64,000 nucleotides of DNA from Streptomyces nigra (lineage in GTDB: Bacteria > Actinomycetota > Actinomycetes > Streptomycetales > Streptomycetaceae). A program made the translations under genes and the position numbers. Positions within the stretch are counted from its first letter, which is position 1; each line of letters starts with the position of its first letter. The notes below the pieces were generated by a model. The model did no database searches and had not been told where the DNA came from. It saw nothing but the letters and a program-made list of their open reading frames with translations. This document shows, in pieces, positions 34,020 through 42,358 of this stretch. The stretch spans positions 1,914,501 to 1,978,500 of the forward strand of contig NZ_CP029043.1 of assembly GCF_003074055.1 (NCBI RefSeq), given 5' to 3'.

Positions 34020-34051
34020 ACTGGCCAGTCGTCCGAACGCTCGACTACTGT
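34020..34051 (+). promoter_or_regulatory. Possible promoter of the acyl-CoA ligase gene with palindrome
   Basis: The perfect palindrome ACTGGCCAGT (34020-34029) covers a TGGCCA -35-like element spaced 18 bp from TACTGT (34046-34051). The rest of this 297-bp gap (33961-34257) holds another palindrome at 34199-34210 and no ORF. Confidence 0.4.
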
Positions 34052-34198
34052 GCGCGCAGAAACACCAATCCGTGTGACGCAGCGAACATCTCGCCGGGAC
34101 CCCCTGTCGGAGACGCCATACCGGCGGGTAACGTCCGGTCGGTCCAGTCGTGCTCTGGATTTCAACATGTGAATCCGTGAGCACCTGCCCGAGCCTTG

Positions 34199-34210
34199 GA
34201 CCGATCGGTC
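34199..34210. promoter_or_regulatory. 12-bp palindrome upstream of the acyl-CoA ligase gene
   Basis: GACCGATCGGTC is perfectly self-complementary and lies about 48 bp before the TTG start, downstream of the predicted promoter. It may be an operator in the 5' leader. Confidence 0.35.
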
Positions 34211-34257
34211 GCATCACACAACGTCGTGGCGCCGGCGCCCTATGAGGAGCAGCAGTC

Positions 34258-36054
34258 TTGCGCGAGTTCAGCCTTCCGGCTTTGTACGAGGTCCCTGCGG
34301 ACGGCAATCTCACCGACATCGTCCGCAGAAACGCCGCGCAGCACCCCGACGTGGCCGTCATCGCCCGCAAGGTCGGCGGTGCCTGGCAGGACGTCTCGGC
34401 GACCGCCTTCCTCGCGGAGGTGCGCGCGGCCGCCAAGGGCCTGATCGCCGCCGGCGTCGAGCCCGGCGACCGGGTCGGCCTGATGTCCCGCACCCGCTAC
34501 GAGTGGACCCTGATGGACTTCGCCATCTGGTCCGCGGGCGCGGTCACCGTGCCCGTGTACGAGACCAGCTCGCCGGAGCAGGTGCAGTGGATCCTCGGCG
34601 ACTCGGGCGCCACCGCCGTCGTCACGGAGCTGGACGCCCACACCGCCGCCGTCGAGTCGGTGCGCGACCGGCTGCCCGCCCTGAAGCACGTCTGGCAGAT
34701 CGACGCCGGCGGCGTCGAGGAGCTGGGCCGGCTCGGGCAGGACGTCGCCGACGCCACCGTCGAGGAGCGCAGCTCGCTGGCGAAGGCCGACGACCCCGCG
34801 ACCATCGTGTACACCTCGGGCACCACGGGCCGCCCGAAGGGCTGCGTGCTGACCCACCGCAGCTTCTTCGCCGAGTGCGGCAACATCGTGGAGCGGCTGC
34901 GGCCCCTGTTCCGCACCGGCGAGTGTTCGGTCCTGCTCTTCCTGCCGCTGGCCCACGTCTTCGGGCGTCTGGTGCAGATCGCCCCGATGATGGCGCCGAT
35001 CAAGCTGGGCACCGTCCCGGACATCAAGAACCTCACCGATGAGCTGGCCTCGTTCCGCCCGACGCTGATCCTGGGCGTCCCGCGGGTCTTCGAGAAGGTC
35101 TACAACTCGGCGCGCGCCAAGGCGCAGGCCGACGGCAAGGGCAAGATCTTCGACAAGGCCGCGGACACGGCGATCGCGTACAGCCGGGCGCTGGACACGC
35201 CGTCCGGTCCGTCCGTCGGTCTGAAGATCAAGCACAAGGTCTTCGACAAGCTGGTCTTCGGCAAGCTGCGCGCGGTCCTCGGCGGCCGGGGCGAGTACGC
35301 CATCTCCGGCGGCGCCCCGCTGGGCGAGCGGCTCGGGCACTTCTTCCGCGGCATCGGCTTCACCGTCCTGGAGGGCTACGGCCTGACGGAGTCGTGCGCG
35401 GCGACCGCGTTCAACCCCTGGGACCGGCAGAAGATCGGCACGGTCGGCCAGCCGCTGCCGGGTTCCGTGGTGCGCATCGCGGACGACGGCGAGGTGCTGC
35501 TGCACGGCGAGCACCTGTTCAAGGAGTACTGGAACAACCCGGGCGCCACCGAGGAGGCGCTGGCCGACGGCTGGTTCCACACCGGTGACATCGGCACCCT
35601 CGACGAGGACGGCTACCTCCGGATCACCGGCCGCAAGAAGGAGATCATCGTCACCGCCGGCGGCAAGAACGTCGCCCCGGCCGTGATCGAGGACCGTATC
35701 CGGGCGCACGCGCTCGTCGCGGAGTGCATGGTCGTCGGCGACGGACGGCCGTTCGTGGGCGCCCTGGTCACCATCGACGACGAGTTCCTCGGGCGCTGGT
35801 GCGCCGACCACGGCAAGCCGGCCGGTTCCACGGCGGTGTCGCTGCGCGAGGACCCCGAACTGCTCGCCGCGATCCAGTCGGCGATCGACGACGGCAACGC
35901 CGCGGTGTCGAAGGCGGAGTCGGTGCGCAAGTTCCGTGTCCTGCCCGCCCAGTTCACCGAGGAGTCGGGCCATCTGACGCCGTCGCTGAAGCTGAAGCGC
36001 AACGTGGTGGCGAAGGACTTCGCCGACGAGATCGAGGCGATCTACCGGAAGTAG
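34258..36054 (+). CDS. Long-chain fatty-acid-CoA ligase (AMP-forming)
   Basis: A 598-residue adenylate-forming enzyme that activates fatty acids to acyl-CoA. Motifs are I-V-Y-T-S-G-T-T-G-R-P-K-G (P-loop), E-G-Y-G-L-T-E-S (A5), G-W-F-H-T-G-D-I-G (A7) and G-R-K-K-E-I-I-V-T-A-G-G-K-N (A8 hinge and core). The architecture matches FadD15-type ligases of actinobacteria. The TTG start at 34258 is supported by GAGGAG 8 nt upstream. It ends at a strong terminator shared with the convergent glycosyltransferase. Confidence 0.93.
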   Translation: MREFSLPALYEVPADGNLTDIVRRNAAQHPDVAVIARKVGGAWQDVSATAFLAEVRAAAKGLIAAGVEPGDRVGLMSRTRYEWTLMDFAIWSAGAVTVPVYETSSPEQVQWILGDSGATAVVTELDAHTAAVESVRDRLPALKHVWQIDAGGVEELGRLGQDVADATVEERSSLAKADDPATIVYTSGTTGRPKGCVLTHRSFFAECGNIVERLRPLFRTGECSVLLFLPLAHVFGRLVQIAPMMAPIKLGTVPDIKNLTDELASFRPTLILGVPRVFEKVYNSARAKAQADGKGKIFDKAADTAIAYSRALDTPSGPSVGLKIKHKVFDKLVFGKLRAVLGGRGEYAISGGAPLGERLGHFFRGIGFTVLEGYGLTESCAATAFNPWDRQKIGTVGQPLPGSVVRIADDGEVLLHGEHLFKEYWNNPGATEEALADGWFHTGDIGTLDEDGYLRITGRKKEIIVTAGGKNVAPAVIEDRIRAHALVAECMVVGDGRPFVGALVTIDDEFLGRWCADHGKPAGSTAVSLREDPELLAAIQSAIDDGNAAVSKAESVRKFRVLPAQFTEESGHLTPSLKLKRNVVAKDFADEIEAIYRK

Positions 36055-36075
36055 GCGCTCCACCGGAGACGAGCA

Positions 36076-36109
36076 AGGGCGCGGTGTCCCCCTCGGGGGC
36101 CCGCGCCCT
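36076..36109. terminator. Bidirectional terminator
   Basis: AGGGCGCGG (36076-36084) pairs with CCGCGCCCT (36101-36109), and CCCCC/GGGGG pairs inside. It lies between convergent genes and is likely to serve both. Confidence 0.75.
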
Positions 36110-36133
36110 CGTGCGTCCTGCGGCCGACCGGGC

Positions 36134-37276
36134 TCAGAGCAGGGCTTCGAGCCGCTCGGCCAGCAGGTCCCAGCGCCACTTCTCCTCGACCCACTCCCGG
36201 CCGCGCTCCCCCATCCGGACCCGCAGCTCGGGGTCCCCCAGCAGCGTGACGATGCGGTCGGCCGCGTCCTGCGGGGAGTCGCCGCGCACGACCCAGCCGG
36301 TCTCCCCGTCCAGGACGGCGTCCGGCGCGCCGCCGGAGTCACCGGCCACCACCGGCAGCCCGGTCGCCGACGCCTCCAGGTAGACGATGCCGAGCCCCTC
36401 GACGTCGAGCCCGCCCCGCCGGGTGCGGCACGGCATGGCGAAGACGTCACCGGCGCCGTAGTGCGCGGGCAGCTCCGACCAGGGCACCGCCCCGGTGAAG
36501 CGGACCGAGCCGGCGACACCGGTCTCCCGGGCCAGCCGGCGCAGATCCTGCTCGTAGGGCCCGCCGCCGACGATCAGCAGCACGGTGTCCGGCTCGGCGG
36601 CCAGGATGCGGGGCAGCGCGCGGATCAGGGTGTCCTGCCCCTTGCGCCGGACCAGCCGGCTCACACACACCACGACAGGCCGGTCCGTCAGCCCGAGCCG
36701 CGCCCGGACCTCGTCGCCGCCCGAGCCGGGGTGGAACGTCTTCTCGTCGACCCCCGGCGGCAGCTGCGTCATCCGCGCGGCCGCCTCGGGCGACAGCGCG
36801 CGGGCGATCCGCGAGCGGGTGTACTCGCCGAGGTAGGTGAGCGTGTCGGTGCTCTCCCCGATCCGGCCCAGCAGCCCCCGGGCGGCGGGCAGCTGCGCCC
36901 AGCCCGCCTCATGGCCGTGGGTCGTGGCCACAAGGCGCTCGGCGCCCGCCCTGCGCAGCGCCGGCGCCATCAGGCCGAGCGGCGCCGCAGCCCCGAACCA
37001 CACCGACGTACAGCCGTGCTCCCGCAGCAGGTCCACCGCCCGCCGGGTCGCGTCCGGCGTCGGCAGCAGCATGGTCGTCCGGTCCCGTACGACCGTGAAG
37101 GGCTGCTCGGCGTCGAAGGCCGCGGTGGCCTCGGCGCCCTCCCGCCCGCGCTTCCAGGTGGAGGCGTAGACGACGAGCCGCTCGGGGTCGAGCCGCAGCG
37201 CCATGTTGTGCAGGAACGCCTGGATGCCGCCGGGGCGGGGCGGGAAGTCGTTGGTCACGATCAGGGTCTTGTGCAT
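36134..37276 (-). CDS. GT4 glycosyltransferase, PimB'-like mannosyltransferase
   Basis: A 380-residue GT-B retaining glycosyltransferase. The N-terminus T-N-D-F-P-P-R-P-G-G-I-Q-A-F-L is typical of actinobacterial PimB', which adds the second mannose to phosphatidylinositol mannosides using GDP-mannose. The C-terminal donor site has V-S-R-L-V-R-R-K-G-Q-D and the E-x7-E motif E-G-L-G-I-V-Y-L-E. ATG 37276 is preferred because TAAGGT (37290-37285) lies 8 nt upstream and the family starts here. Membrane association is expected. Confidence 0.88.
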   Translation of the reverse strand: MHKTLIVTNDFPPRPGGIQAFLHNMALRLDPERLVVYASTWKRGREGAEATAAFDAEQPFTVVRDRTTMLLPTPDATRRAVDLLREHGCTSVWFGAAAPLGLMAPALRRAGAERLVATTHGHEAGWAQLPAARGLLGRIGESTDTLTYLGEYTRSRIARALSPEAAARMTQLPPGVDEKTFHPGSGGDEVRARLGLTDRPVVVCVSRLVRRKGQDTLIRALPRILAAEPDTVLLIVGGGPYEQDLRRLARETGVAGSVRFTGAVPWSELPAHYGAGDVFAMPCRTRRGGLDVEGLGIVYLEASATGLPVVAGDSGGAPDAVLDGETGWVVRGDSPQDAADRIVTLLGDPELRVRMGERGREWVEEKWRWDLLAERLEALL

Positions 37277-37393
37277 CGCCGCCGACCTTATCGAAGCGTC
37301 CATACGCGCCCGGGCCCGGCCGCGTATGTGGCCGGTGCCCCGCGGGACAGGACATCATGGTCCATTCGAGCCGGATATCGAACGGACGGGGTT

Positions 37394-38632
37394 GTGGTGG
37401 AGACGACGGGCACGCGGCGGTCCCTGGTGTGGCTGCTGGCCGTCTGGGGCCTGACCAGGACGGCCCTGCTGCTGTTCGTGTTCAAGGTGTACGTCTTCCC
37501 CGGCCCGGACGTCACCAGCGATGTGTCGGTGATCTACCACGACTGGTACGAGGTGCTGCGCGCCGGCACCTTCCCGCTGGACGACGTCACCTGGCAGTAC
37601 CCGCCCGCCGCCGCTCTCGCCGTCCTCTCGCCGGCACTGGTCTTCTGGCTCGACTACACCTCGGCGTTCTTCGTCCTCGCCTTCTGCGCGGACCTCGTCG
37701 TCCTGCTGCTCCTGCTGTACGCCGGCCTGCGCCCGGGCCGGCTCGTCCGCGGGGCCTGGGTGTGGGTGGTGGGCGTACCGCTGCTCGGACCGACGGTGTA
37801 CGCGCGCTACGACGTGATGGTGACCGCCGTCGCCGTGGCCGCGCTGCTGGCCGGTGCCCGGCGCCCGGCGCTGATGGGCGCGCTGACGGCGTTCGGGGCG
37901 ATGCTCAAGGTGTGGCCGGTACTGCTGCTGGTGGCGGCCCGCCGGCGCGGGGCGTGGCTGTGGGCGGCCCTGACCGCGGGCGCCCTCGCGCTCGGGTTCG
38001 CCGTGGCCATGCCCGGCGCGTTCGCGTTCCTGACGTTCCAGCGGGACCGGGGCACCGAGGTCGAGTCGCTGGGCGGCCTTGTCCTCCATGTGGCCCGGCA
38101 GCACGGCTGGGACGGCCAGGTGCTGCTCAACTACGGCTCGGTGGAGTTCCTCGGCCCGTACGTCGACGCCGTCAGCACGGGCGCCCTGGCGCTGAGCGCC
38201 CTCGCGTTCGGCTGGCTGCTGCTGTGGCGGCTGTGGGCGCGGCGGTTCGCGCCGCACACGCTCGCGGACGCGGCGTTCGTGGCGGTGCTGATGTTCACCA
38301 CCACCAGCCGGGTGATCAGCCCGCAGTATCTGGTGTGGCTGGTCGGCCTGGCCGCCGTCTGCCTGTGCTTCCGGGGCAGCCCGATGCGGCTGCCGGCCGG
38401 CCTGGTGCTCGCCGCGTGTCTGGCGACGGTGCTGGAGTTCCCGGTGTGGTTCGCGCACGTGGTGGCGAGCGACGCGCTCGGGGTCACCCTGCTGTTCGTC
38501 CGCAACGGCCTGCTGGTCGCCGCCACCGTGCTGGCGGCCCGCGCGCTGTGGCGCTCCACCACCGGGCGTCCCGAGCCGCTGCCCGTGCCGCCGCCCGCGG
38601 AACGCGCCCGCGAGACGTCCCTGCCCTCCTGA
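37394..38632 (+). CDS. GT87 (DUF2029) family polyprenyl-phosphate-mannose-type glycosyltransferase
   Basis: A 412-residue polytopic membrane protein with about nine to ten hydrophobic segments. It has the GT-C-like W-Q-Y-P-P-A-A loop near residue 68 and the Y-A-R-Y-D-V-M segment near residue 136, typical of GT87/DUF2029 mannosyltransferases of actinobacterial lipoglycan synthesis. The catalytic acid cannot be fixed by eye. Two GTG codons in tandem (37394, 37397) could start it. It is divergent from the PimB'-like gene, which suggests a shared glycolipid pathway, and it converges with the lipoprotein gene. Confidence 0.85.
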   Translation: MVETTGTRRSLVWLLAVWGLTRTALLLFVFKVYVFPGPDVTSDVSVIYHDWYEVLRAGTFPLDDVTWQYPPAAALAVLSPALVFWLDYTSAFFVLAFCADLVVLLLLLYAGLRPGRLVRGAWVWVVGVPLLGPTVYARYDVMVTAVAVAALLAGARRPALMGALTAFGAMLKVWPVLLLVAARRRGAWLWAALTAGALALGFAVAMPGAFAFLTFQRDRGTEVESLGGLVLHVARQHGWDGQVLLNYGSVEFLGPYVDAVSTGALALSALAFGWLLLWRLWARRFAPHTLADAAFVAVLMFTTTSRVISPQYLVWLVGLAAVCLCFRGSPMRLPAGLVLAACLATVLEFPVWFAHVVASDALGVTLLFVRNGLLVAATVLAARALWRSTTGRPEPLPVPPPAERARETSLPS

Positions 38633-38642
38633 AGCGCCGGGA

Positions 38643-39836
38643 TCAGCCGAACTCGGTGCGCAGATACGTCCGCCACCGCTCGGTGAACCGCTCCGTCGAG
38701 GTGCCGAGCACCTTCTCCAGGGCGTCCGCCACCGCGCCCTCGCGCCCGTCGTGCGCGCCGACGGCCCGGTAGAACGCGGCGAGCCGGGCCTCGCCCCACT
38801 GCCCGGCGATCATCCGGCAGGCCATCCAGCCGCCCTCGTACGCCCGCGCCAGGCGCCCGGACTCGCCGGTGAAGCCGAAGTCCGCGTCGGCCGGGAGCGC
38901 GGCCGGCACCCGTCCCTCGCGCACCGCGCGGGCCAGTTCGGGCGCGGCCTCGTCCGGGGTGCGGCCGCCGCCCCGGTAGCCGACCCAGTCGGCGTAGCCC
39001 TCGGAGAGCCACAGCGGGGTGGCGCGGGTGGTGTGGGCGCGGGTCGCCACATGGGTGGTCTCGTGGGTGAGGACGACCTGCCGGCCGAGGTCGCCGAGGA
39101 CGCCGTACGCGTCCGGGTTGACGATGATCCGGTCCGCGGGGGCCTTCGCCGGGGCGTCGGTCTCGCCGGTGGTGACGGCGGCGATCCCCCGGTACGAGGA
39201 CTCGGGCGAGCCCAGCAGGGCCGCCATGCCGGTCAGCGACTTCGGCACGAGGACGACGACGTGCCCGGACCAGTCGCCGTCCCAGGCCCCTGACACGGCG
39301 GGCACCGCGCGGTCGGCGAGCCCCGCGAACGCGCGCAGGTCGTTCTCGGAGCGGCCGACGCCGAGGACGAGGCTGTGGTCGCCGCGGACGGCCTCGACCC
39401 GGCCCTGGTCCCACAGCTGCTCGGCGGCGCCCTCGGCGGGCCGCTCGGTCCGCACGGACCAGTCGCCGTCGGTGTCCCGGGTGAGACCGAGGGTGCGGTT
39501 CGCGGTGACGGGCGCGCGGTCGTAGCCCTCGACGCGATAGCGCAGTTCGGCCTCGGCCACCGCCTGGTCGCCGTCCCGGCGCAGCCCGGTGACCCGGTAG
39601 GACCACTCGGCGAGGGGCACCTCACGCAGCCGCGACGCCCAGCCGGCCGCCCCCGTACGCGGGGACGCCGTCCGGTCGTGGCCGAGCAGGGCCTCGGCAC
39701 GGCGGTCGAGGAGGTGCTGCACCTCGGTGCGGGTGCCGTCGGCGCCGGGCTCCCCGCCGCAGCCGACGAGCCCGGCGAGCAACAGACAGAGCGCGACCAC
39801 GACCCGTGTTCCCGGCACCCGCCTGCGACCAGCCAT
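38643..39836 (-). CDS. Gluzincin-type metallopeptidase lipoprotein
   Basis: A 397-residue exported protein. A signal peptide ends in the lipobox L-V-G-C near residue 26, so lipid anchoring is expected. A beta-rich NTF2-like segment covers roughly residues 35-140. The C-terminal half contains H-E-T-T-H-V-A-T, an H-E-x-x-H zinc motif, followed by W-L-S-E-G-Y-A-D-W-V with the third ligand Glu, as in peptidase MA clan enzymes. The substrate is unknown. ATG 39836 lies 6 nt after TACGAT, so it may be leaderless. Confidence 0.85.
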   Translation of the reverse strand: MAGRRRVPGTRVVVALCLLLAGLVGCGGEPGADGTRTEVQHLLDRRAEALLGHDRTASPRTGAAGWASRLREVPLAEWSYRVTGLRRDGDQAVAEAELRYRVEGYDRAPVTANRTLGLTRDTDGDWSVRTERPAEGAAEQLWDQGRVEAVRGDHSLVLGVGRSENDLRAFAGLADRAVPAVSGAWDGDWSGHVVVLVPKSLTGMAALLGSPESSYRGIAAVTTGETDAPAKAPADRIIVNPDAYGVLGDLGRQVVLTHETTHVATRAHTTRATPLWLSEGYADWVGYRGGGRTPDEAAPELARAVREGRVPAALPADADFGFTGESGRLARAYEGGWMACRMIAGQWGEARLAAFYRAVGAHDGREGAVADALEKVLGTSTERFTERWRTYLRTEFG

Positions 39837-39868
39837 TTCCCGATCGTACGGTGGCGCGGGCGCGGAGG

Positions 39869-40885
39869 TCAGACCCTGGTGACGGTCGCGCCGGGGATCA
39901 TGCCCACCGGGTCGTAGCGCACCGGCGCCCCCGGGTAGGGCGCGTGGATCACCTGGCCGTTGCCCATGTACATCCCGACATGGCTGGCGTCGGAGCGGTA
40001 GGTGACGATGTCGCCGGGCCGGGCCTCGGAGAGCGGGACCTGCCGCCCGGCGTAGCGCTGCCCCTGCGAGGTGCGCGGCAGGGCGACACCTGCCTGCGCG
40101 TACGACCACTGGATCAGGCCCGAACAGTCGAAGCCGGACGGTCCGTTGGCGCCCCACACGTACGGCCTGCCGAGCGCGGACTGGGCGGCGGCGACGGCGG
40201 CCGCGGCGCGGCCCGACGCGGGCAGGGCGCCGCCGAGGCCGAGGAGTTCGTCGCGGCCCGAGCGGGAGGCCCGCTCGTAGGCGGCGCGGTCGGCGGCGGT
40301 CAGGGAGTTGAGGAGCCGGCGCGCCTGGGTGAGCTTCCGCTCGACGGTCCGCTTGTGCGTGGCGACGGCCTGGCGGCTCTTGTCGAGCTCGGCGAGTTTC
40401 CCGGCCGCCTCGGCCCGTTCCTGGGCGAGGCGCCGCATGGCGTCCTGGAGGTCCTTGAGCTCGCCCGCGTGGTGGGCGCTGATCCGGGCGAGGGTGGCGG
40501 CCCGGTCGAGGTAGTCGGCCGGGTCGTCGGAGAGCAGCAGGGCGAGGGACGGGTCGATGCCGCCCGAGCGGTACTGGGCGCCGGCCAGCGAACCGAGCGC
40601 GTCCCGCTGGGAGTTGATGTCCTGCTGCTGCCGGGCGATGCGGTCCTGGGCGCTTCTGACCTCGGTGCGCAGCTTCTCGGCGCGTTCCTCGGCCCGGTTG
40701 TACGCCTCGGTGGCCTTCTCGGCCTCCGTGTAGAGGCGGTCCACCTCGGCCCGGGTGTCGTCGTGCGGCGCGGCGACGGCCGCCGGTACGGCACCGAGGG
40801 CGGCGGCCGCGGCCGACAGGACGCACAGCGCTGCGCCGGCGCCCCGGTCGAACCCGGGTGATTCAAGGCGACGATGGGACCCCAC
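39869..40885 (-). CDS. NlpC/P60 (C40) peptidoglycan endopeptidase with coiled coil (paralogue 1)
   Basis: A 338-residue secreted RipA-like hydrolase. A signal peptide covers residues 1-40, and a long coiled coil (Q/E/R-rich, residues 45-200) follows. The C40 domain has the catalytic Cys in F-D-C-S-G-L, the His in S-H-V-G-M-Y and the third polar residue in Q-V-I-H-A-P. It should cleave peptide stems in peptidoglycan. GTG 40885 is chosen; the frame extends to 40999 but overlaps the promoter. The second paralogue lies upstream in the same direction with its own promoter. Confidence 0.92.
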   Translation of the reverse strand: MGSHRRLESPGFDRGAGAALCVLSAAAAALGAVPAAVAAPHDDTRAEVDRLYTEAEKATEAYNRAEERAEKLRTEVRSAQDRIARQQQDINSQRDALGSLAGAQYRSGGIDPSLALLLSDDPADYLDRAATLARISAHHAGELKDLQDAMRRLAQERAEAAGKLAELDKSRQAVATHKRTVERKLTQARRLLNSLTAADRAAYERASRSGRDELLGLGGALPASGRAAAAVAAAQSALGRPYVWGANGPSGFDCSGLIQWSYAQAGVALPRTSQGQRYAGRQVPLSEARPGDIVTYRSDASHVGMYMGNGQVIHAPYPGAPVRYDPVGMIPGATVTRV

Positions 40886-40923
40886 GGGAAGCCGCGCTCC
40901 TTCCGCTGGCGGACAACGACTGC

Positions 40924-40981
40924 TCCCCCGGCGTCGGGGGAAACGCGGCAGACAGTAGCTCCGTGGCAGGGCGGCGACCAA
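40924..40981 (-). promoter_or_regulatory. Promoter and leader hairpin of NlpC/P60 paralogue 1
   Basis: TTGGTC (40981-40976), an 18-bp spacer and TACTGT (40957-40952) form a good promoter. The leader begins near 40945 and contains a TCCCCC/GGGGGA hairpin (40924-40941) before the ribosome binding site. Confidence 0.65.
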
Positions 40982-41113
40982 CGGCCGCGGCGGGCACACA
41001 CCGTGACGCCCCGCCTCTGACGCAGGTCATCGGCGGGGCGCGGGGGCAGTCGGCGGTACCGCAATTCGCCCGATCGGGCGGCACGCGGCGTTGATCTTGG
41101 GTGGTGCTCCGGG

Positions 41114-42148
41114 TCAGATCCGGACGCCGAACTGGAACGGCATGTTGTTGATCGACTCGTAGCGCACGACCGTGCCGGAGCGCGGGGCGTGCAGGATCTG
41201 GCCGTTGCCGGCGTAGAAGCCGACGTGGTGCAGGTCACCGTAGAAGATGACCAGGTCGCCGACCTTGAGCTGGGACTGGCTGTAGATCCTCGTGCCGTAG
41301 TTGGCCTGCGCCTGCGAGGTGCGCGGGATGCCGACGCCGGCCTGGGCGAAGGCCCAGGAGGTCAGGCCCGAGCAGTCGAAGGAGGACGGGCCGGAAGCGC
41401 CGTAGACGTAGGGCGAGCCGATCTTGCTCTGGGCGGCCTGGAAGGCGGCCATGGCGCGGCCCGTGCCGGGGGCGGTGTTGCCGAGGTCGACGCGGTCCGA
41501 GGCGGAGCGGCTGGCCCGGGCGTCCTCGGCGGCGAGGGCGGCCTTCTCGGCGGCGCTGAGGCTGTTGAGCAGCTTCTGCGCCTCGCCCAGCTTGGCCTGG
41601 ACCTCCTTCTTCTTCTTGCCCAGCTCGGTGCGGGTGGAGGAGAGGTCCTTGAGCTTGTCGGCGGCCTCGGCGCGCTGCTGCGCCAGCTCGCGCTGCTTCT
41701 CCTGGATCTTCTTCAGCGACTCGACCTGCTGAGCGCTCAGCTGGTCCATCGTGGAGGCCTTGTCCAGGTAGTCGTCCGGGTCGGCCGACAGGAACAGCTG
41801 GACGGAGGAGTCGATGCTGCCGGTGCGGTACTGCGCGGCGGCGGCGAGACCCATGGCGTCGCGGAGCTCGTTCAGGTCGTCCTGGCCCCGGGCGACGTTG
41901 TCCTGGATCGTGGAGATCTCCTTCTGGAGCTTCTCCTGCTTCTCCTTGGCGCCGTTGTACTTCTCGGTGGCCTGCTCGGCCTGCTCGTAGAGGGCGTCGA
42001 CCTTGGCCTTGACCTCGTCCTTGCTCGGCTTCTCGCTGGGTGCCGCGTTGGCCGCCTGAGAACTGATGGCCACGGCGGCGGCTGCCGCGGTGGTGAGCAC
42101 GGTCACACGTGCACGGCTCGGCTGCTTGGGTCGACGGTGGGACGCCAC
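41114..42148 (-). CDS. NlpC/P60 (C40) peptidoglycan endopeptidase with coiled coil (paralogue 2)
   Basis: A 344-residue secreted hydrolase similar in layout to the neighbouring paralogue. The signal peptide spans residues 1-36 (A-N-A-A-P cleavage region), and a Lys/Glu/Gln-rich coiled coil covers residues 40-215. The C40 domain has F-D-C-S-G-L, L-H-H-V-G-F-Y and Q-I-L-H-A-P. In RipA-like enzymes the coiled coil restrains the catalytic domain. GTG 42148 is chosen because GAAGGAG lies 8 nt upstream; the frame start at 42178 has no such site. Confidence 0.93.
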   Translation of the reverse strand: MASHRRPKQPSRARVTVLTTAAAAAVAISSQAANAAPSEKPSKDEVKAKVDALYEQAEQATEKYNGAKEKQEKLQKEISTIQDNVARGQDDLNELRDAMGLAAAAQYRTGSIDSSVQLFLSADPDDYLDKASTMDQLSAQQVESLKKIQEKQRELAQQRAEAADKLKDLSSTRTELGKKKKEVQAKLGEAQKLLNSLSAAEKAALAAEDARASRSASDRVDLGNTAPGTGRAMAAFQAAQSKIGSPYVYGASGPSSFDCSGLTSWAFAQAGVGIPRTSQAQANYGTRIYSQSQLKVGDLVIFYGDLHHVGFYAGNGQILHAPRSGTVVRYESINNMPFQFGVRI

Positions 42149-42200
42149 GGAGGTGAACTCCTTCTTCTGAGTGATCACCCGCTCGGAGGTTCGAGGCCAG

Positions 42201-42230
42201 ACCCTAGTGACCCTCTTGTGATCAGATCAA
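42201..42230 (-). promoter_or_regulatory. Promoter of NlpC/P60 paralogue 2 with TGATCAGATCA repeat
   Basis: TTGATC (42230-42225), an 18-bp spacer and TAGGGT (42206-42201) form the promoter. A TGATC-A-GATCA inverted repeat (42219-42229) overlaps the -35 box, and a GTGATCAC palindrome lies in the leader. These suggest one or more regulators. Confidence 0.65.
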
Positions 42231-42358
42231 ATCCTCACCCGAAAAATCTCGCCCCAGCCGTCATTCTTTACACACAACTCACAGGTCGTCACCCAGGCTT
42301 GACGCTGCGTTGCGCGCGAGGGGCGCCAATTCGGGCATTGCGCCTGTACGTTGGCGCT

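Noticed and set aside
42179..42358. A c-di-AMP (ydaO) riboswitch before the NlpC/P60 gene
   Set aside because: Such riboswitches do control some Streptomyces wall hydrolases, but the promoter at 42201-42230 leaves a leader of about 45 nt, far too short.
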